A DNA stretch of 64,000 nt, taken from NCBI GenBank assembly GCA_021234155.1, contig JAJEKV010000014.1:21095513-21159512 (forward strand). Direction: 5' to 3'. The first letter of the stretch is position 1; the number at the start of each line of letters is the position of its first letter. A program made the position numbers and the translations under genes. The DNA is from Isoetes taiwanensis. Lineage: Eukaryota > Streptophyta > Lycopodiopsida > Isoetales > Isoetaceae. The notes under the pieces are model-generated. The model saw only the letters and a list, made by a program, of their open reading frames with translations, did not search any database and was not told the DNA's origin. Below, piece after piece: positions 47,763 through 60,206 of the stretch.

Positions 47763-50700
47763 CACCAAAAAGATCCAAACTCCAAAACCTAAACCCATCA
47801 CCACAGAAAGGACAAAAACTACGTCAAGGCAAATAGAACAAACAAGAACCAATAAGAACCCAAAAAAGGAACCATGACTATGGGAAAAACATATTCTAGA
47901 GTAACAAGGAGAAGGCGGGTGAACTAAACAAAGGAACTGACGGAGTATGTGAATAAAGTACAAGAGGTAATGAAAAAATGATCAACAAGGCCAAAGAGGA
48001 TGAACTGGACTAACAAACAGAGCAAACTAAGACAAGGGGGGCAATAGGGCGGAAGCAAATTGATGAAAAAATGGGCGTTCCAAGAAGCTTAGAATGAAAG
48101 AGACAAATGGGACAAATAAAAGAAAACATGGCTAAGCAAGGCTAGTGGGGAAACTTGGAAAACCAGGGTAATGGGCAAAAAAACATCATAGATTGTCAAC
48201 AATTAAGGGCAAAACAATATTAAGGCTCCGCGAGATGAGCCGCAAAACACAAGAGACAAGACAAATAAGGAACAGATGAACTAAGATGATACAAGAGGTT
48301 ACTCGACCAAACAGAGCAGAAAGGACAAATAAGGAACTGGAGCAAATGGAGAAATAGACAAATGAACCAAATTGATTTAAAAACGATTTAAGAAGTCAAT
48401 GATTAAACGAAGGAGCGAGGATAAAAAGAATTTGTGAAAAAGATAGATAAATAAAAAATGACCCAAAAATGAATCAAATAACTAAGTGAAAACGGACAAG
48501 GAACACACCAGCATACATAGAGCAAAAGAACAAACCAAAAGAAGAAAAGAACTAATTGAGAACGAAGACGAAAAGACAAACAAAACACAATTGAAAAGAA
48601 TATAGAATCATAAAAAAGGAACAAAATATATGTAGAACATAGAGCAAAATGAACAACGAGACTATAGAGAGCAGAAACATGAAATAAGCTTTTGCCGAAA
48701 TGGGTTAAACAAAGCAAGTGATAATAAACACAAACCAAGTCCAAAAGGAGCAACAGAAAATAACAAAAACGAGCAAATAGAACAATACGACACGTAGGAG
48801 CCGCTGACATGAGCAAAAGAAGAAGGAAATGAGACTAAAATGAAGCACCTCAAAATTGACGACACAAAGACATACCACAGCTATAGCATCTAAGGTAATA
48901 AAACAACCAGGTTGCTTACATCTAAAAGTAACGGAATGGAAAGACAACGATCAAAGATGAAAAGAGAACTGGGGAAAAGAGACAAGTAGAGGTAAAGGCA
49001 CAAAGGATGCCCGTGTGCAACCGATCAAGAATCCAAAACGCACATAGCCTCGAACATGATAAGAGCCAACCAACACACCAAGACTGAGAAATTAAGCTCT
49101 ACGAAAAATCACGCCAACCAAAACTTAGACCATTAAGACTTAACAAGAGTGCAAGGAAACGAGACAAGAGTGGATGGAGAAGATCAAACATCTAAAACAA
49201 AGGCTAGAACAATGCAAAGAACGTAACCATGTACATATTCATCGATACCTGAATGAATCAACAAACAACAAACATACAAAAGCTTGAGAGAGAACCTGAT
49301 GAAGATTATGGAACACGGAACTCTAGCAACCATGCCATCTCTCCGATAAATGAATGTATCGAAGGCACTAGAGCCGTCAAGTCAATGTAGACAAAACCTA
49401 GGAGTTACTTCCCTCTATAGGATGGAAAAGAGACACTCCAGCGAGAACAGTGGAAGAAAACTAACAAAAAGAATAATAGAATAGTAAAGATGGAACATGC
49501 CGCAGAACGAAAAAGATACAAATGTTATAAAAGTCGTCAACTAGACAACCAACCATGCTGGTACTATATGCTAAATGGGTGGTCACATCGCGAACAAAAA
49601 TTACCATGCCAAATGTACCTATATAAAAAGCTAACTCAGCAAAGAAAAACATCTCTAAATGAAATCAAACCAGATGCGTGTTCCAAAGACTTGAAGATAT
49701 AAGGTGCAAGAGATGCCAATATTGAGAATGCGAATCGAATTCAGGGAATAGCTATATAATGAACTAGGCATCAACTCAAGGTACTAAATGCCCAAACGGG
49801 ATGCTCTCACCAAAGAATGAAGCTCCTTGTGCAAAAACGCACATATGCAAAGAGCGAATTTACCTGGATCCAGACAAAATCGAATTGCATCGTCAAGTAA
49901 CATATGTAAGATGATGATACAAATTCTCAGTCGCCTCCATGCAGATAAAAACTCGCCCACAGCGAATGAAAAGAAATGCGATTAGATGGCAAGGTTAGAA
50001 GGTGTAAAGCACCACCTCTAAACGCTAGAGCAAAAATAGAAATCAAGTATATGAGAAACCAAAATTTTGTGCAATGATCCATGACTATGAAAGAAAAACC
50101 TAGATGTCAAAAACTTATTTCAAACAAATGTTGAAGAAACAATTGAAAAACCAAATATGAAAAACCGAAAATTTGTGCAATGACCCATAACGTGACTAGC
50201 AATGTTGCGCTTCATGACCAAAAACAAAAACGAGTCCAACCAACTGAACCCGAGAAAATTTTGTGCGATAAGGCATTAGGCCATTTTGCAACTCTCAATA
50301 AAATAGAAACAACCCCACAAAAATGTATACCCAAAATCCAAGAAATCAAACAATAAAAAACTTACAGTTCCATTGAACAAACCCTAGAAATGTCTCCCGG
50401 TCGCACACTTAAAATTGTACTCCCATTGCAAACTCAGCATCATGAACCATGGGTCATCCATTCTGGGAAACTTAGATCATCTATCTCGGGAACCTTGGAC
50501 CATCGAAGCATTAGAGCACCCACTTCGAAAGCGACATGTGACGCTCTCCATGGATGGGATTGCGACAATGCAAACTCAAAACCCACCAACCATATGTTTC
50601 CAAAGGGGAACAACTCCATTATATATATACCCAACCACTAGCAAACACTGGTGCACGACCAACAAGGAAAGACGTCCCTGCAATCTAAAAAGTTGTATGG

Positions 50701-50872
50701 GCATAGCACCCCCAAAACAACAGAAGAAATGTCATGAAGCAAAAATCGACTTAGAGAGCCCCATAATGTGGAATTGTGGTATTAAAAACTACAAAACACC
50801 ATATGACAGCGGACCCAATCACTTGTGAATAAGATGATGAGACAATGGACAATAAAAACAACTGATATAAAA

Positions 50873-51085
50873 GGTCTAGAGCAAAGAGCCCCTAAGTTTC
50901 TAAACATGCAGAGCAAAGAGCCCCATAAGTTTCTAAACATGCAAATAAGGTGACACGGGAATGAAGAATAAAGGAAAGTGAAAATTGATCTAGGAGGTCT
51001 AGAGCAAAGAGCCCCATAAGTTTCTAAACATGCAAATAAGGTGACACGGGAATGAAGAATAAATGAAAATGAAATTGATCTAGGA
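50873..51085. repeat. Tandem repeats, about 40 and 110 bp units
   Basis: AGAGCAAAGAGCCCC with AAGTTTCTAAACATGC occurs three times. The longer unit including AAGGTGACACGGGAATGAAG and GATCTAGGAGG occurs twice. Confidence 0.8.
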
Positions 51086-51324
51086 GGTTGAGAACAGAGA
51101 GCCACATGAGTCCACAAGGGCCTTCCTAAGAGGAAAACAAGAATGCTACCTAATGCAAATCTAAAAAAAAGCAGAAGCATATAGCTAAAAAACCTAGATC
51201 TAATTAAAACAAACGCACAAAATAAAATACCAAGGGAAGCAGGAGCTCGGTATCCTCAAGCCATGGGAGGACAAGGGGAACCGACTCCGGGTATCCCCAA
51301 AACCTGATGACAGAAACGGCAACC

Positions 51325-51510
51325 GGTTGCGGTGGCAGGCCGATTGTGACGGCCGATTGCGGTGGCGGCAGGCCGATTGTGGCGGCCGATTGGGAAGAAC
51401 AGGAGGATTGGTAATTGCGATTGGCAGGATTTTGAAGAACAGGAGGATAGTTTTTTGAAGAACAGGAGGATTGGGAAGAACAGGAGGATTGGCCGATTGG
51501 CAGGTAGGGA
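51325..51510. repeat. Minisatellite GGCCGATTG / GAAGAACAGGAGGATTG
   Basis: Several GGCCGATTG-type units (51339-51390), then at least four units of GAAGAACAGGAGGATWG (51395-51495). Confidence 0.75.
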
Positions 51511-52403
51511 ATTTCACAGGTCTGATTCGAAAGGGGGAAGCCACAAAAGCAACAGAGTCGGCCTAGCACCAAATCGACAGGGTTCTGGCTAAGGAGACAT
51601 GGTGCAAGCCATGGAACCCACGAAATCGAAAAGATAGAAGGACTGGCAGAGAATCGACTGGTTAAAACAAGAACCATCCGAATTGATCAAAAAAAAGGGG
51701 GCCTGCATGATTGCATTGGCTCGTGGGCCAGGGGGTGTGAGCCGATTTGCAGAGGGGTGAATCAGCCAGGAGACAGATCAACGGAAGCAGTTGTTGCTTG
51801 TTCTACAGAAGCCAAAGTTTAAGAACATCCACCCAGATCAACTCTGCAAAAAAGGGTGAGAAAAAAGGAGCAAATATAGATGTAAAGCAATCCAGACCAG
51901 ACCGGTAGCCACACCTGAAATAATAATTCAAACAAGAAGAACCAGAACCGACATCTCCCTTTCAACCTAAGAATTAGTCAGATCCCAATCCGAGAATAAA
52001 AATAAAACAAAGAAAGAAGGGGGCACAAGCAGGAGTCCAGAAACAAAGATTACAAACTCTACCTATCACGGATCAATGCGCCGACATTTAAAAAAGGAAT
52101 CTAAGAAACTAACCTGGACATTATGCGGATGAACCGCCCAATAAATCGATGTCCAAAGAGAGACAACCCCATAGTTCTTCACGACACCGTAAAACCCAAG
52201 CATTCAAGAGAACGGATCCAAGCCAGCACAATCAAACCGCTTGCTGTCCTTGAATCAAACCGCTTGCTGTCCTTGTAGGGAAAAGCCTTGAAGATAGCAA
52301 ACTTGTGAGCGTTGGAAGGTAGAAAACTTGTGGAGCTAGAAAAGAGCAACAAGGAAAAGAAGCTCAAGAGAACGCCGATGACTGCAAATGAGGAAGGAGG
52401 CGG

Positions 52404-52411
52404 TATAAATA
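52404..52411 (-). promoter_or_regulatory. TATA-like box of element C
   Basis: On the minus strand ATTTATAC lies about 70 bases inside the element start, before a pyrimidine-rich leader. B elements have CTATATTA at the equivalent place. This suggests the hairpin end is promoter-proximal. Confidence 0.4.
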
Positions 52412-53398
52412 GGAGATACAGATAGAACGTCCCCATCCAAGGAATGTCGGTTCTATTGCTATCGCAATAGAACCGTGGCATTATCTCAGTTACTTGTTAT
52501 TAGATTTTGTCCACAGGTTTGGAAGGAATAATAGCCATATTCACGGACTTCGGTCCGTAATTTGTATTCACATACGACAACTATCTATGTGATCTGCATT
52601 CATTTCATCTGTGCATTGTATGCATTAACGTGGTTTGTTTTTTCATCGCCTTGTTGCCATTCTCGTTGGCATGCCGGGGCGCTTCCTTAGATTCGTCATC
52701 GTGGCGGCGTGCTTTTCTTTTCATTGTTTTTGTTCTCTAATGTCCTTTCCTTTTTCAGGTCATTGAGCTGATACCGTCCATAGCAGGCGCCTCCAGCTCT
52801 TCTTCTTTTTCAGCTTCGCTTTCTCCCCCACGGCTGCTCGCGCTGCTGGTTCTCCTCGTCAACGCGTAGCTTTCTTCTCGCTTGAACCAGACTCTTCGGA
52901 TTCTGTTTTCCTTTCTCTCCCTGCCACTCCAAACGAGACCAACTTGCCTGTGGTCATACGTTTTCTTTAGCTCGCCTGCATTCGTTCGCATGCCCCGTCA
53001 CTATCCTTCAGCACCTAATTTCTACCGGTTTTTATCATCTCCTCGATCCTCCGTCCGGCGGCTCTCTTTTTCGCTCCTCTCCTTCCTCTCTGCGTCCTTT
53101 ATCCTATCCGACTGCTCGGGGGGGGTGGCGAGAGTGTCTTCTGGCTATCGGCTTAAATCCATCCTAGTATGGTACTCATTCTGCTCGTCGCAGCAGGGTC
53201 TAGGCGGCTGTCGCTCGGGGGGTTTCACATGATGCTGCGCGTGCTCACGGTCGCTGGCGCTCCTCTTCTTCTCTCTCCCGCTATGTGCTTCGCGATCCAA
53301 CTCAAGACCAGGAGGTTTCGCGGTGACTGGGCTTATAGTTGAGGAAGTCCTTTGGTAGTCGGCCGGTTTTGTGTCTCTCGCGAGTCCCTTCCCAGAAT

Positions 53399-54258
53399 CC
53401 CATCGATCCGAGCCATCGGATCGCCATTCTGGGAAGGGACAAGCACCTATATTAGGCCATTTCCGTCTTCGGCCCGGTTATCGGCGTCTTCTCACAGCAG
53501 CTCTTCTTCTTCTCTCGTGGCTTCCCTCCCTTCCCGCCCTGCTGCGTGGGCGCATGAGCCTTTTCATTTGTATTTTTTGTTCATGTACTCTTTCTTGTGC
53601 TCCATCTGTGGATGTTGCTATTCTCATGTTTCTGTTTCATCGGCATCCTGCTGCGTTATTCTCCACCTGCGGGTGATGCTGTTTATTTCCACCTCGAGGG
53701 TGATGCATATTTTTACATAATGGTTTTCCACCCGTTGGGTGCTGCTTTTTCCACCCTATGGGTGATGCTCTCTTTTTTTGTCATATTCTTTTTTCATCTG
53801 TTTTCATTTCTCATATCTTCGGACCTTCTTGGTGCAGCTTGTTTTTTATGGCTATGCCTGTTTGTTTTCTCTAACCATTTACGGGTATTTTTTGGGGAGT
53901 TTTTTGTATTGCTTGCAGGATTCCGCCGTCTTCCGCCGTCTGCTAGGGCACATTTGAGGTCTTCGCCGTCTTCTGGGGTCCTGCTGGCTTTGCGTTCGCC
54001 ATCAACCCATCTCCTCCCGTTCTCCAGGCAACACATTCAAGGCTTTTGGCGACCATTTCTGATTAGGGTTTTCCTCAAAAACCCGAAAGGGCGGGGTTTT
54101 TTATCCCGATGAGAAGTTGTCGCCATTACCCTTCTATATTGCCTATGCACATTTTCTGTTTGTGGGGTAGTCCGATATTGTTCCTATGGTCGGCTACCCC
54201 TCTCTATTCTTCACAACATTGTATACTGCTGCTGTGATGAATGACAAGCCTATCTATC
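53399..54258 (+). mobile_element. Hairpin-ended element B copy 2 (tandem)
   Basis: Begins immediately after the right end of copy 1, so the junction forms a nearly perfect 57-base palindrome (53384-53440). Contains stem-loop 1 (54047-54125) and stem-loop 2 (54164-54200) homologous to A unit 2, and stops at GACAAGCCTATCTATC (54258) without the GTCCCTTCCCAGAAT arm. ORFs inside (for example 53597-54112) have no domain. Confidence 0.65.
54047..54125 (+). ncRNA. Conserved stem-loop 1 in B copy 2
   Basis: TGGCGACCATTTCTGA (54047-54062) pairs with TGAGAAGTTGTCGCCA (54110-54125) except for two mismatches. The loop keeps AAAACCCGAAAGGGCGGGG. The stem sequence differs from the A copy while pairing is kept. 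Confidence 0.5.
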
Positions 54259-56038
54259 AACGAAATAGAATGAAAGAAGAATGAGATATAGCCTTGTGCA
54301 AATCTGACACAAAGAGATAAACAGACTGAACTTCTTGAAACCTAAGAGCTTTGTATGTACTATATCTTCAAACTGGAAGGGAAACTGTTAAACCAGCTAA
54401 ATGCAAATGTCTATTGGCAATCCCAAGTCTTTATGAGGAAGAGCATACAAAAACAATTTCTTTCAATTTATGCATGGAAATTTATCTTGAAGATGAGATG
54501 TGTACACTGCCCACTAAAAACACAAAGTAGAGGACACTGGAAGCCTAATACCAAAGTAAAGAGATGAAATAACACGTCAAATTTGATAACATCCAATTAT
54601 GTTGAAGAATCAACGCATAGGAATGGAACCTTACCACAGAGAATTATGATTCCTTGATATCCTTCAGATTTGGATGGAACTCTCAGCACAGACGTCCCTG
54701 CTTGAGATGAAGTCCCTGCTTGAGATGAATACATTAGTAAAAAGGAGTGAAGGGGGTAGAACAAAAGGTAGGAAGTGCAACTCATAGACTTAGTAGATGG
54801 CAATGAGCCATAAGAACAACATAGGGAAGATACATTCTTTCCCTAATTTTCCTTATCTGATCCATTTCATATCCTCTAGGCCCTGGTCATAATATGGCCA
54901 AGAAAATACCTTGGGCACAATCTTGATGTATGTAAGAAGGAATCCAAGACAAATTATAAAAATAACTAAAGGGGTTCATGACTCACTGCAAATAGACAAT
55001 CTGGCAAATATCACCAGAAAGACATGTATTTAGAGTAGAGACGACGCATAAAGATATAAATGAATTGAAATACAGAATTCAAAAAGTATCTAAGGTGGTT
55101 CAGTGGCTACAAACAATATTGCCCCTAGAAACATGTCCAACTGTTGAGCCCTTCTTAGCACAAAAGCTCATAGCCAACCTCTTGTGCATAACTGAGCCAT
55201 GCATAACTCAGCCAATAAAACAGATTCACCATGTTTCTTCAGCCTGAGGAAAAAGATAAAACATTTGATCCTTCTTACCCAATAGGATCTAAGATGGAGT
55301 TCACAAATCACAGACACAATTACCCCAAAATGTGTTTCAAAATCCAAGATTCAACGAAAATCGAGCTTAATCAATGAACTATTTTGTTAGAACAACATAA
55401 GCAGCTTACATGATCACACATGCAATTTTTAATATCATAGATTGATCATGCGTAATTACTTCCTTTCCATCTACACATCAAGATTGAATCCAAAAGCTTA
55501 ACAGATTGCAAAGACAAATCTCTTACTGCATCGCAGAATAATCAACCAAACAAAAAAAAACAGAAACTATAATTTGAGCACACAACGAATTCATGGATCC
55601 AAAATCTAGATGTGAATCAAAAACCTAAATATGGCTCGTCAACAAAAGATAAACGAAAACCCTAAAGAAAATGACACTGATGGCAGACAAAGAGATGGCA
55701 TAATTCACCTGGAAGAAAATGTAAGCCGTGTCATAGTCTTCTGGTGGCCCGAAATATTCCAGCATGTGGACAAAAGATCTAGAAGACTCGAACTGCCCAA
55801 GCATCAGTTGGGAGTTTTCAACTCCATCGATCACAGCTTCCTCCTCCATTTGTATTATTATCATCTAAATACCTCAAAACAGGACCAAGCAACCTTATTT
55901 AAGCATCGTGGAGAGCTCCACTCTCCAAATTGGCGCTTTATCTGCTCAACAATATCATCTCCGCCACAAATCAAAAGCAAGCAAATCTAAATAACAAACA
56001 CAATATCACGGATCATGAAGAAACCTTAATCTGTGGCG
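54259..56038. other. Intergenic, no gene recognised
   Basis: Contains a perfect 18-bp tandem duplication (54694-54711, 54712-54729). ORFs are short and without motifs. Confidence 0.4.
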
Positions 56039-56040
56039 AA

Positions 56041-56876
56041 TATGTAGCACAATAACAGCGGGTTACTTTAAGATTTTTATACGTTTTTTCACATGGTTTT
56101 TCTATGATTTCGTTGTTGTATTCGTTGAGGTGTACTAAATAGTATTTCTAGAGTGCACCCTTTATGGGCCGTTGATTTTCGTTGGGTGGAACAATCCGAG
56201 GGTTGTTGTCTTTCTCTGCATGTGTTTGTGCATGAACACTGCGCATGTGTATGCATGTGCACATGCATGTGAATGTGTGTGCATGTGCATGTGTATTGTG
56301 CATGTGCAAGTGCAAGTGCATGTGCATGTGTGCATGTGTGTGCATGTGTGCATATGCATGTGTACTTGCCCTCTTGGATTCTTGTTGCCACCACGAGATG
56401 GATTTTTTGCTCACACTTACAAAGGTATTTGTTTTTTAATGTTTCTTCAGTTAGCATAATGTTTTTTTTTACAAGGTATTGGTTTCCTGATTCTACAATG
56501 TAGTGCTGCAAAACTCCCTTTTGTTTCCTTCCTAAGATTTGCTGCAGATTCAAGTTTAGGCCCTCTGTTTGCTTCCAATTCTTGGATATTCTTGGCTGCC
56601 GGATTGTTCATAGCAGCCAGCCTTCAGCTTCAATCAACAAACGGATTCTTATGCACACAACAGGCGAATTATTCCACGCCCTTTTCCATGTCACGCAGAT
56701 CAGTCAAACAGTGGCCACAATAATGCATTTATATTGTAGGTTTGGAACTTTAATCGAACCATAAGGTGAATCATGCATTACCTTTAAGCTAGAGATGGAG
56801 CATCCAAAATCATATGGATTGATAAACAATGGTGTCATTGTGAAAGAGAAATAGTTGTAGCGGAAGTAACAATATG
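56041..56876 (+). mobile_element. Element F left-end copy (F2)
   Basis: GAATAT then GTAGCACAATAACAGCGGG starts a stretch that matches the first 110 bases of F1, including TATACGTTTTTTC and TCTAGAGTGCACC. The right end is not identified. A second F start follows at 56877. Confidence 0.6.
56205..56370. repeat. TGTGCATG/GTGCAA-type microsatellite
   Basis: A degenerate (TGCATG/TGTG)n run. It yields long Cys/His/Met ORFs in all frames, which are not genes. Confidence 0.85.
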
Positions 56877-57471
56877 TAGCATAATAACAGGGGGTTTTCT
56901 TTGTATTGCAAACTTTATGACTTTCAAAATAATGGGATCAATCTGCTCTATCTTTATGGTAAGTTTTACTTATGTTCTATTTGTTTTATTGTGATCAAAT
57001 TCAAAAGCTACAGGTGATGAAAGCCTCAAATGAATTCTATTTTTTTTTGGTTTGAATTCTAAAATTTTTGTCACCTAAGTGGCGTCCTTAAGGCCCCCGG
57101 AACCAAAAATTTTTTGCAACACAAGCCATTAACATCCAACATATAAAAATTAAATCTCCCAACACATAACAACCATTGACATTAATTAACACAACCATTG
57201 GGTCCAACACATTTAAATTAAAATCCCCCTTAAACCCCCTTTGGTTTGGGTGCATATTCACACGGGGGTTGACGTAGGGCAGCGAGAGCCCTCATAATTG
57301 TATTTTGCACGTATGAAATCAACACCATATAGTATTCCGCTTGAAATCTTATAGTATTTTACGAATCTTGTTATACAGTATAGCAAATTTTGTACTTGCA
57401 TACCCCACAAACGAGGAACTTTACGTACGGTATAGATTAAGGAATAAGGGGTGAATATGCCTATCCAACAG
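56877..57471 (+). mobile_element. Short F element (F3) with foldback module FB4
   Basis: AATAT then GTAGCATAATAACAGGGGG at the left; from about 57090 a foldback module with GGCCCCCGGAACC in place of the usual hairpin, then ATTCACACGGGGGTTGACG. It breaks off after CCTATCCAACAG at 57471, lacking the inverted right arm. The arrangement of left end plus foldback repeats that of F1, with almost no cargo. Confidence 0.6.
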
Positions 57472-59955
57472 CCGAACATGCCGAGGATAACGAATCCGCC
57501 AAATTCTCCAAAACGGGACAAATAACTCAGATGCAAATTTCTAAACCATAGGAAAAGCCCACAGACCCAATTTTTGCAATATCGGGAATTTTTTCCGGTA
57601 CCTAAAAGCCATGAAACCTTAGGAAAAAAATTTAAGAAAAAAATCCAAAACATTTTCGGAACCTCGGAAAAACCGAATTTAAACAATAGGATAATGAGAA
57701 GAGCAACTGCAATTTTTGGAATAGTTGTGCATCCAATTCATGTGTATGAAATTCCTGGGTGAAGCGATAGCTTTGGTCTAGAATTTGAACCCAGAGTTAA
57801 CCATCCATCATGATATGAGTTGTTTACAGTGCTACATAACATAACAGGGCTGCTCAATTAATATCATCCATTTATTTGCAAATCAGCATATGTACACGTC
57901 ACATATATAGGTTCTATCTTCAAGACTCTCCCTGAACTATTTATGTGAGACTATATACATTACCTGCACAATATATAGATGTCCAAACCTACACTACACT
58001 TCATATGCAGACTATGTACAAACAATCCTGGTAACTGGAATCCGAGACTGAAAATAATACACCAAAATTGTTCAAACAAATCATTTGTGCCAGCTTGAAC
58101 TCTCCCTGAGATCAAGCATCTCTGCCATGGCTGCAAGCTTGTATCATACCCTCCCTAGCCACCAACATCCCTAGAACAATCTTTTTTGACCATTAAAGCA
58201 TTTCCTATCCCAATCTCAAAGATTTTTCATGTGACTATTGCAACTGAATCCATTAGAGTACTCGCTCATACTCAACAACTTCTGCCTTATCCAGTGGTTA
58301 CACCTTTGCACCAAGATCCTGACAGCTTAGCTCCCTCATGTTCTAGCACCAATGACCTTACTGAAGCATCAGCAAGCATTCAGTGTATCAGATTCATATC
58401 AAAATCTCAGAGACTGCAGCCATAATTTTAGGATCTACAAAACCGCCAATGCCTTACAACTTTTTTTAGTTCAGATGCTTTACAACCATAATTCACCCTG
58501 AAATCAGGATCTCCTCAAACCGCAAGCTTCCTTAAACCATCTTCTCCCTTAACAAGTTTCTGCGTGCTCTGAACACAATTCATAAATTCCGATTACCAGA
58601 AACTATTTTGAACTTGCAGTCACAATGCCGTTCACTTTTCACCCAATTCAGACCAATGCTTACAACCAATACATTCCCCTCTTGAATATCTTCCCCTTGC
58701 TATGTCTACGGATCCATCTCAGCTGCACCCTAAAGGAGCAGACCATAAATCAGAGATTCAGGCCAATCTCTTCATGAGATCGAACTATGGTTTGTAGACA
58801 GAGCTTGATAAATTCTGCTGTACGTATTCCCTCTTCACTTAAACCAAATGCGTAATGTTCAATTATCAATCTTGTACAAGGGACTAGAAATCCAACCTAA
58901 AAGAATGCTCTCAAACAAGACTCACAGCATATGCATAAGATTGCTCCTTTTCTGCCTCGAATTATCTCTCGTTGTAATCTCCCAGATTTGCAAAACACCT
59001 CAAAAACTGCAAGAATCTTCTGATTGATTGACATAGTATATGTAAACTGGCTTTAGTAAATAAAGCAGGTCAAAAATAGCTCCACTGATCCATCGTCCAA
59101 ACAGGACCAACCAAACCCAAATGCTGTCGCTGCAGATATCCAATAATATTGCCAAAAACAGAGATCCAGCACAAATGTCTGCACAAGACAAAATCACCAC
59201 AGGTCCTGCATAATTTAGGCAAGCCTAACCCAAATGTAGCAGATCAACTGTAAGTTGACCTTTTCTCAACGCAAAACCGATTAAAATCTAACCAAAATGC
59301 TTTAGCATCCAAGAGCTCATGTTTCAAACTACCCATAAACACCCCTTGATATGCAGCCAGAGAAGCAAGGTCAAATCCACTCACTTGATCTGCTGGGTGC
59401 AGAGGTATTCTCTAAAGCATAAGCCACAGATGCTTGTTGTGCGATATTCCCTGCAAAATAGAATGCCCTAAAGGATGGAGTGGCTTCTAAAGAAACCCTA
59501 AAATACCTTGTTCGATGCCGAAATGGGTTGTTTCTGATCAATGCAGTAATGGGCGATGCAGGACACGAAATAGCTCAGCCAGAACTGCTTGGATTCTTGT
59601 CCTAACTCAGGAGTGAGGGACATCTGCAAAATAACCTGCTCCAAGCGGCCAGCAAACCCTAAACTTTGGCATACATGTCTGCCTTATGAAACGACCCCCG
59701 GCAAGAAGCCCTAATCTTTGTCTGCTCGATGCTTGCATGTGAAGGGCCATTAATATAATGTGTTTTACATAACAAAATAATGTTGTGACCATTGAATTGC
59801 CAAGGGAAAAAAAAAAACAATGACACAACGAGCATGGAAATACTAGATGCACTCTAGAAGTACTAATTAGTACACCATGCGCAATACGGCAGCCAAATCA
59901 TAGTAAAACCATAGGAAAAAACGTATAAAAATACAAAAACAACCCCCTGTCATAA
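57472..59955 (-). mobile_element. Element F4 left end at 59955, right end unknown
   Basis: On the minus strand CTAGCATTATGACAGGGGG after ATAT, then TATACGTTTTTTCC and TCTAGAGTGCATC, match the F start. Sequence further in (to 57472) is unrecognised and may be cargo. The claimed extent beyond the first 150 bases is uncertain. Confidence 0.4.
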
Positions 59956-60206
59956 TGCTAGATATAGCAATAATTGGCATGGATTGCTACAACTATAAGA
60001 CAGTAGGATAATAAATCAGTAAAGGGTGAAAGCATGCTACGGTGTACCACTTTTGGAACCCTCAAAAGTACCTACACTGGGTACTTTTAAATCTGGTACT
60101 TTCATAGTTTTCTTTCCACTAAAATCAATAAAAAAAATTGAATTGAAGGTCAATAACATGTCAATCTATAGTATCAAAGAATAACCATACTGTTAGAAAC
60201 TAAAAT
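59956..60206. other. Short intergenic, nothing recognised
   Basis: AT-rich flank between F4 and B copy 3. Confidence 0.4.

Larger units (their letters stand above)
47030..52479 (-). mobile_element. Hairpin-ended element C, 5.45 kb, non-coding
   Basis: On the minus strand the element starts after ATAAT at 52479 with the hairpin GGTTCTATTG-cgatag-CAATAGAACC, then ATTCCTTGGATGGG, a TATA-like TATTTATACC, and a pyrimidine-rich leader. It ends CCCATCCTAGGAAT at 47030. The layout equals A and B although the sequence differs. The element strand is strongly C/T-biased through most of its length. ORFs there (for example 47707-47291, 48816-48403) are Phe/Leu/Cys-rich by-products of that bias. No RT, recombinase or HUH domain was recognised, so it is probably non-autonomous or its enzyme is unknown. 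Confidence 0.65.
45517..53398 (+). mobile_element. Hairpin-ended element B copy 1, interrupted by C
   Basis: Starts after ATAAAT with CGATCCGA-gcca-TCGGATCG, then ATTCTGGGAAGGGAC and CTATATTA (TATA-like, about 45565). Bases 45517-46975 match 60207-61640. Element C interrupts it at about 46980-52479. A right end GTCCCTTCCCAGAAT (53384-53398) closes it; the preceding 45 bases resemble the right end of element A. Pyrimidine-rich and non-coding. Assigning 52483-53398 to this copy is an inference from the end sequence. Confidence 0.6.

Noticed and set aside
47086-48947. Phe/Leu/Cys-rich minus-strand ORFs as membrane proteins
   Set aside because: They follow from the C/T bias of element C, overlap in several frames, and have no conserved motif or start context.
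47030-52479. DIRS-like element
   Set aside because: Inverted ends would fit, but no tyrosine recombinase or RT reading and no split direct repeats were seen.
25587-54258. A/B units as LTRs
   Set aside because: No TG...CA ends, no PBS or polypurine tract, and the two A units differ in the middle.
56162-56503. Overlapping His/Cys/Met-rich ORFs on both strands
   Set aside because: They are six-frame readings of a TGTGCATG-type microsatellite.
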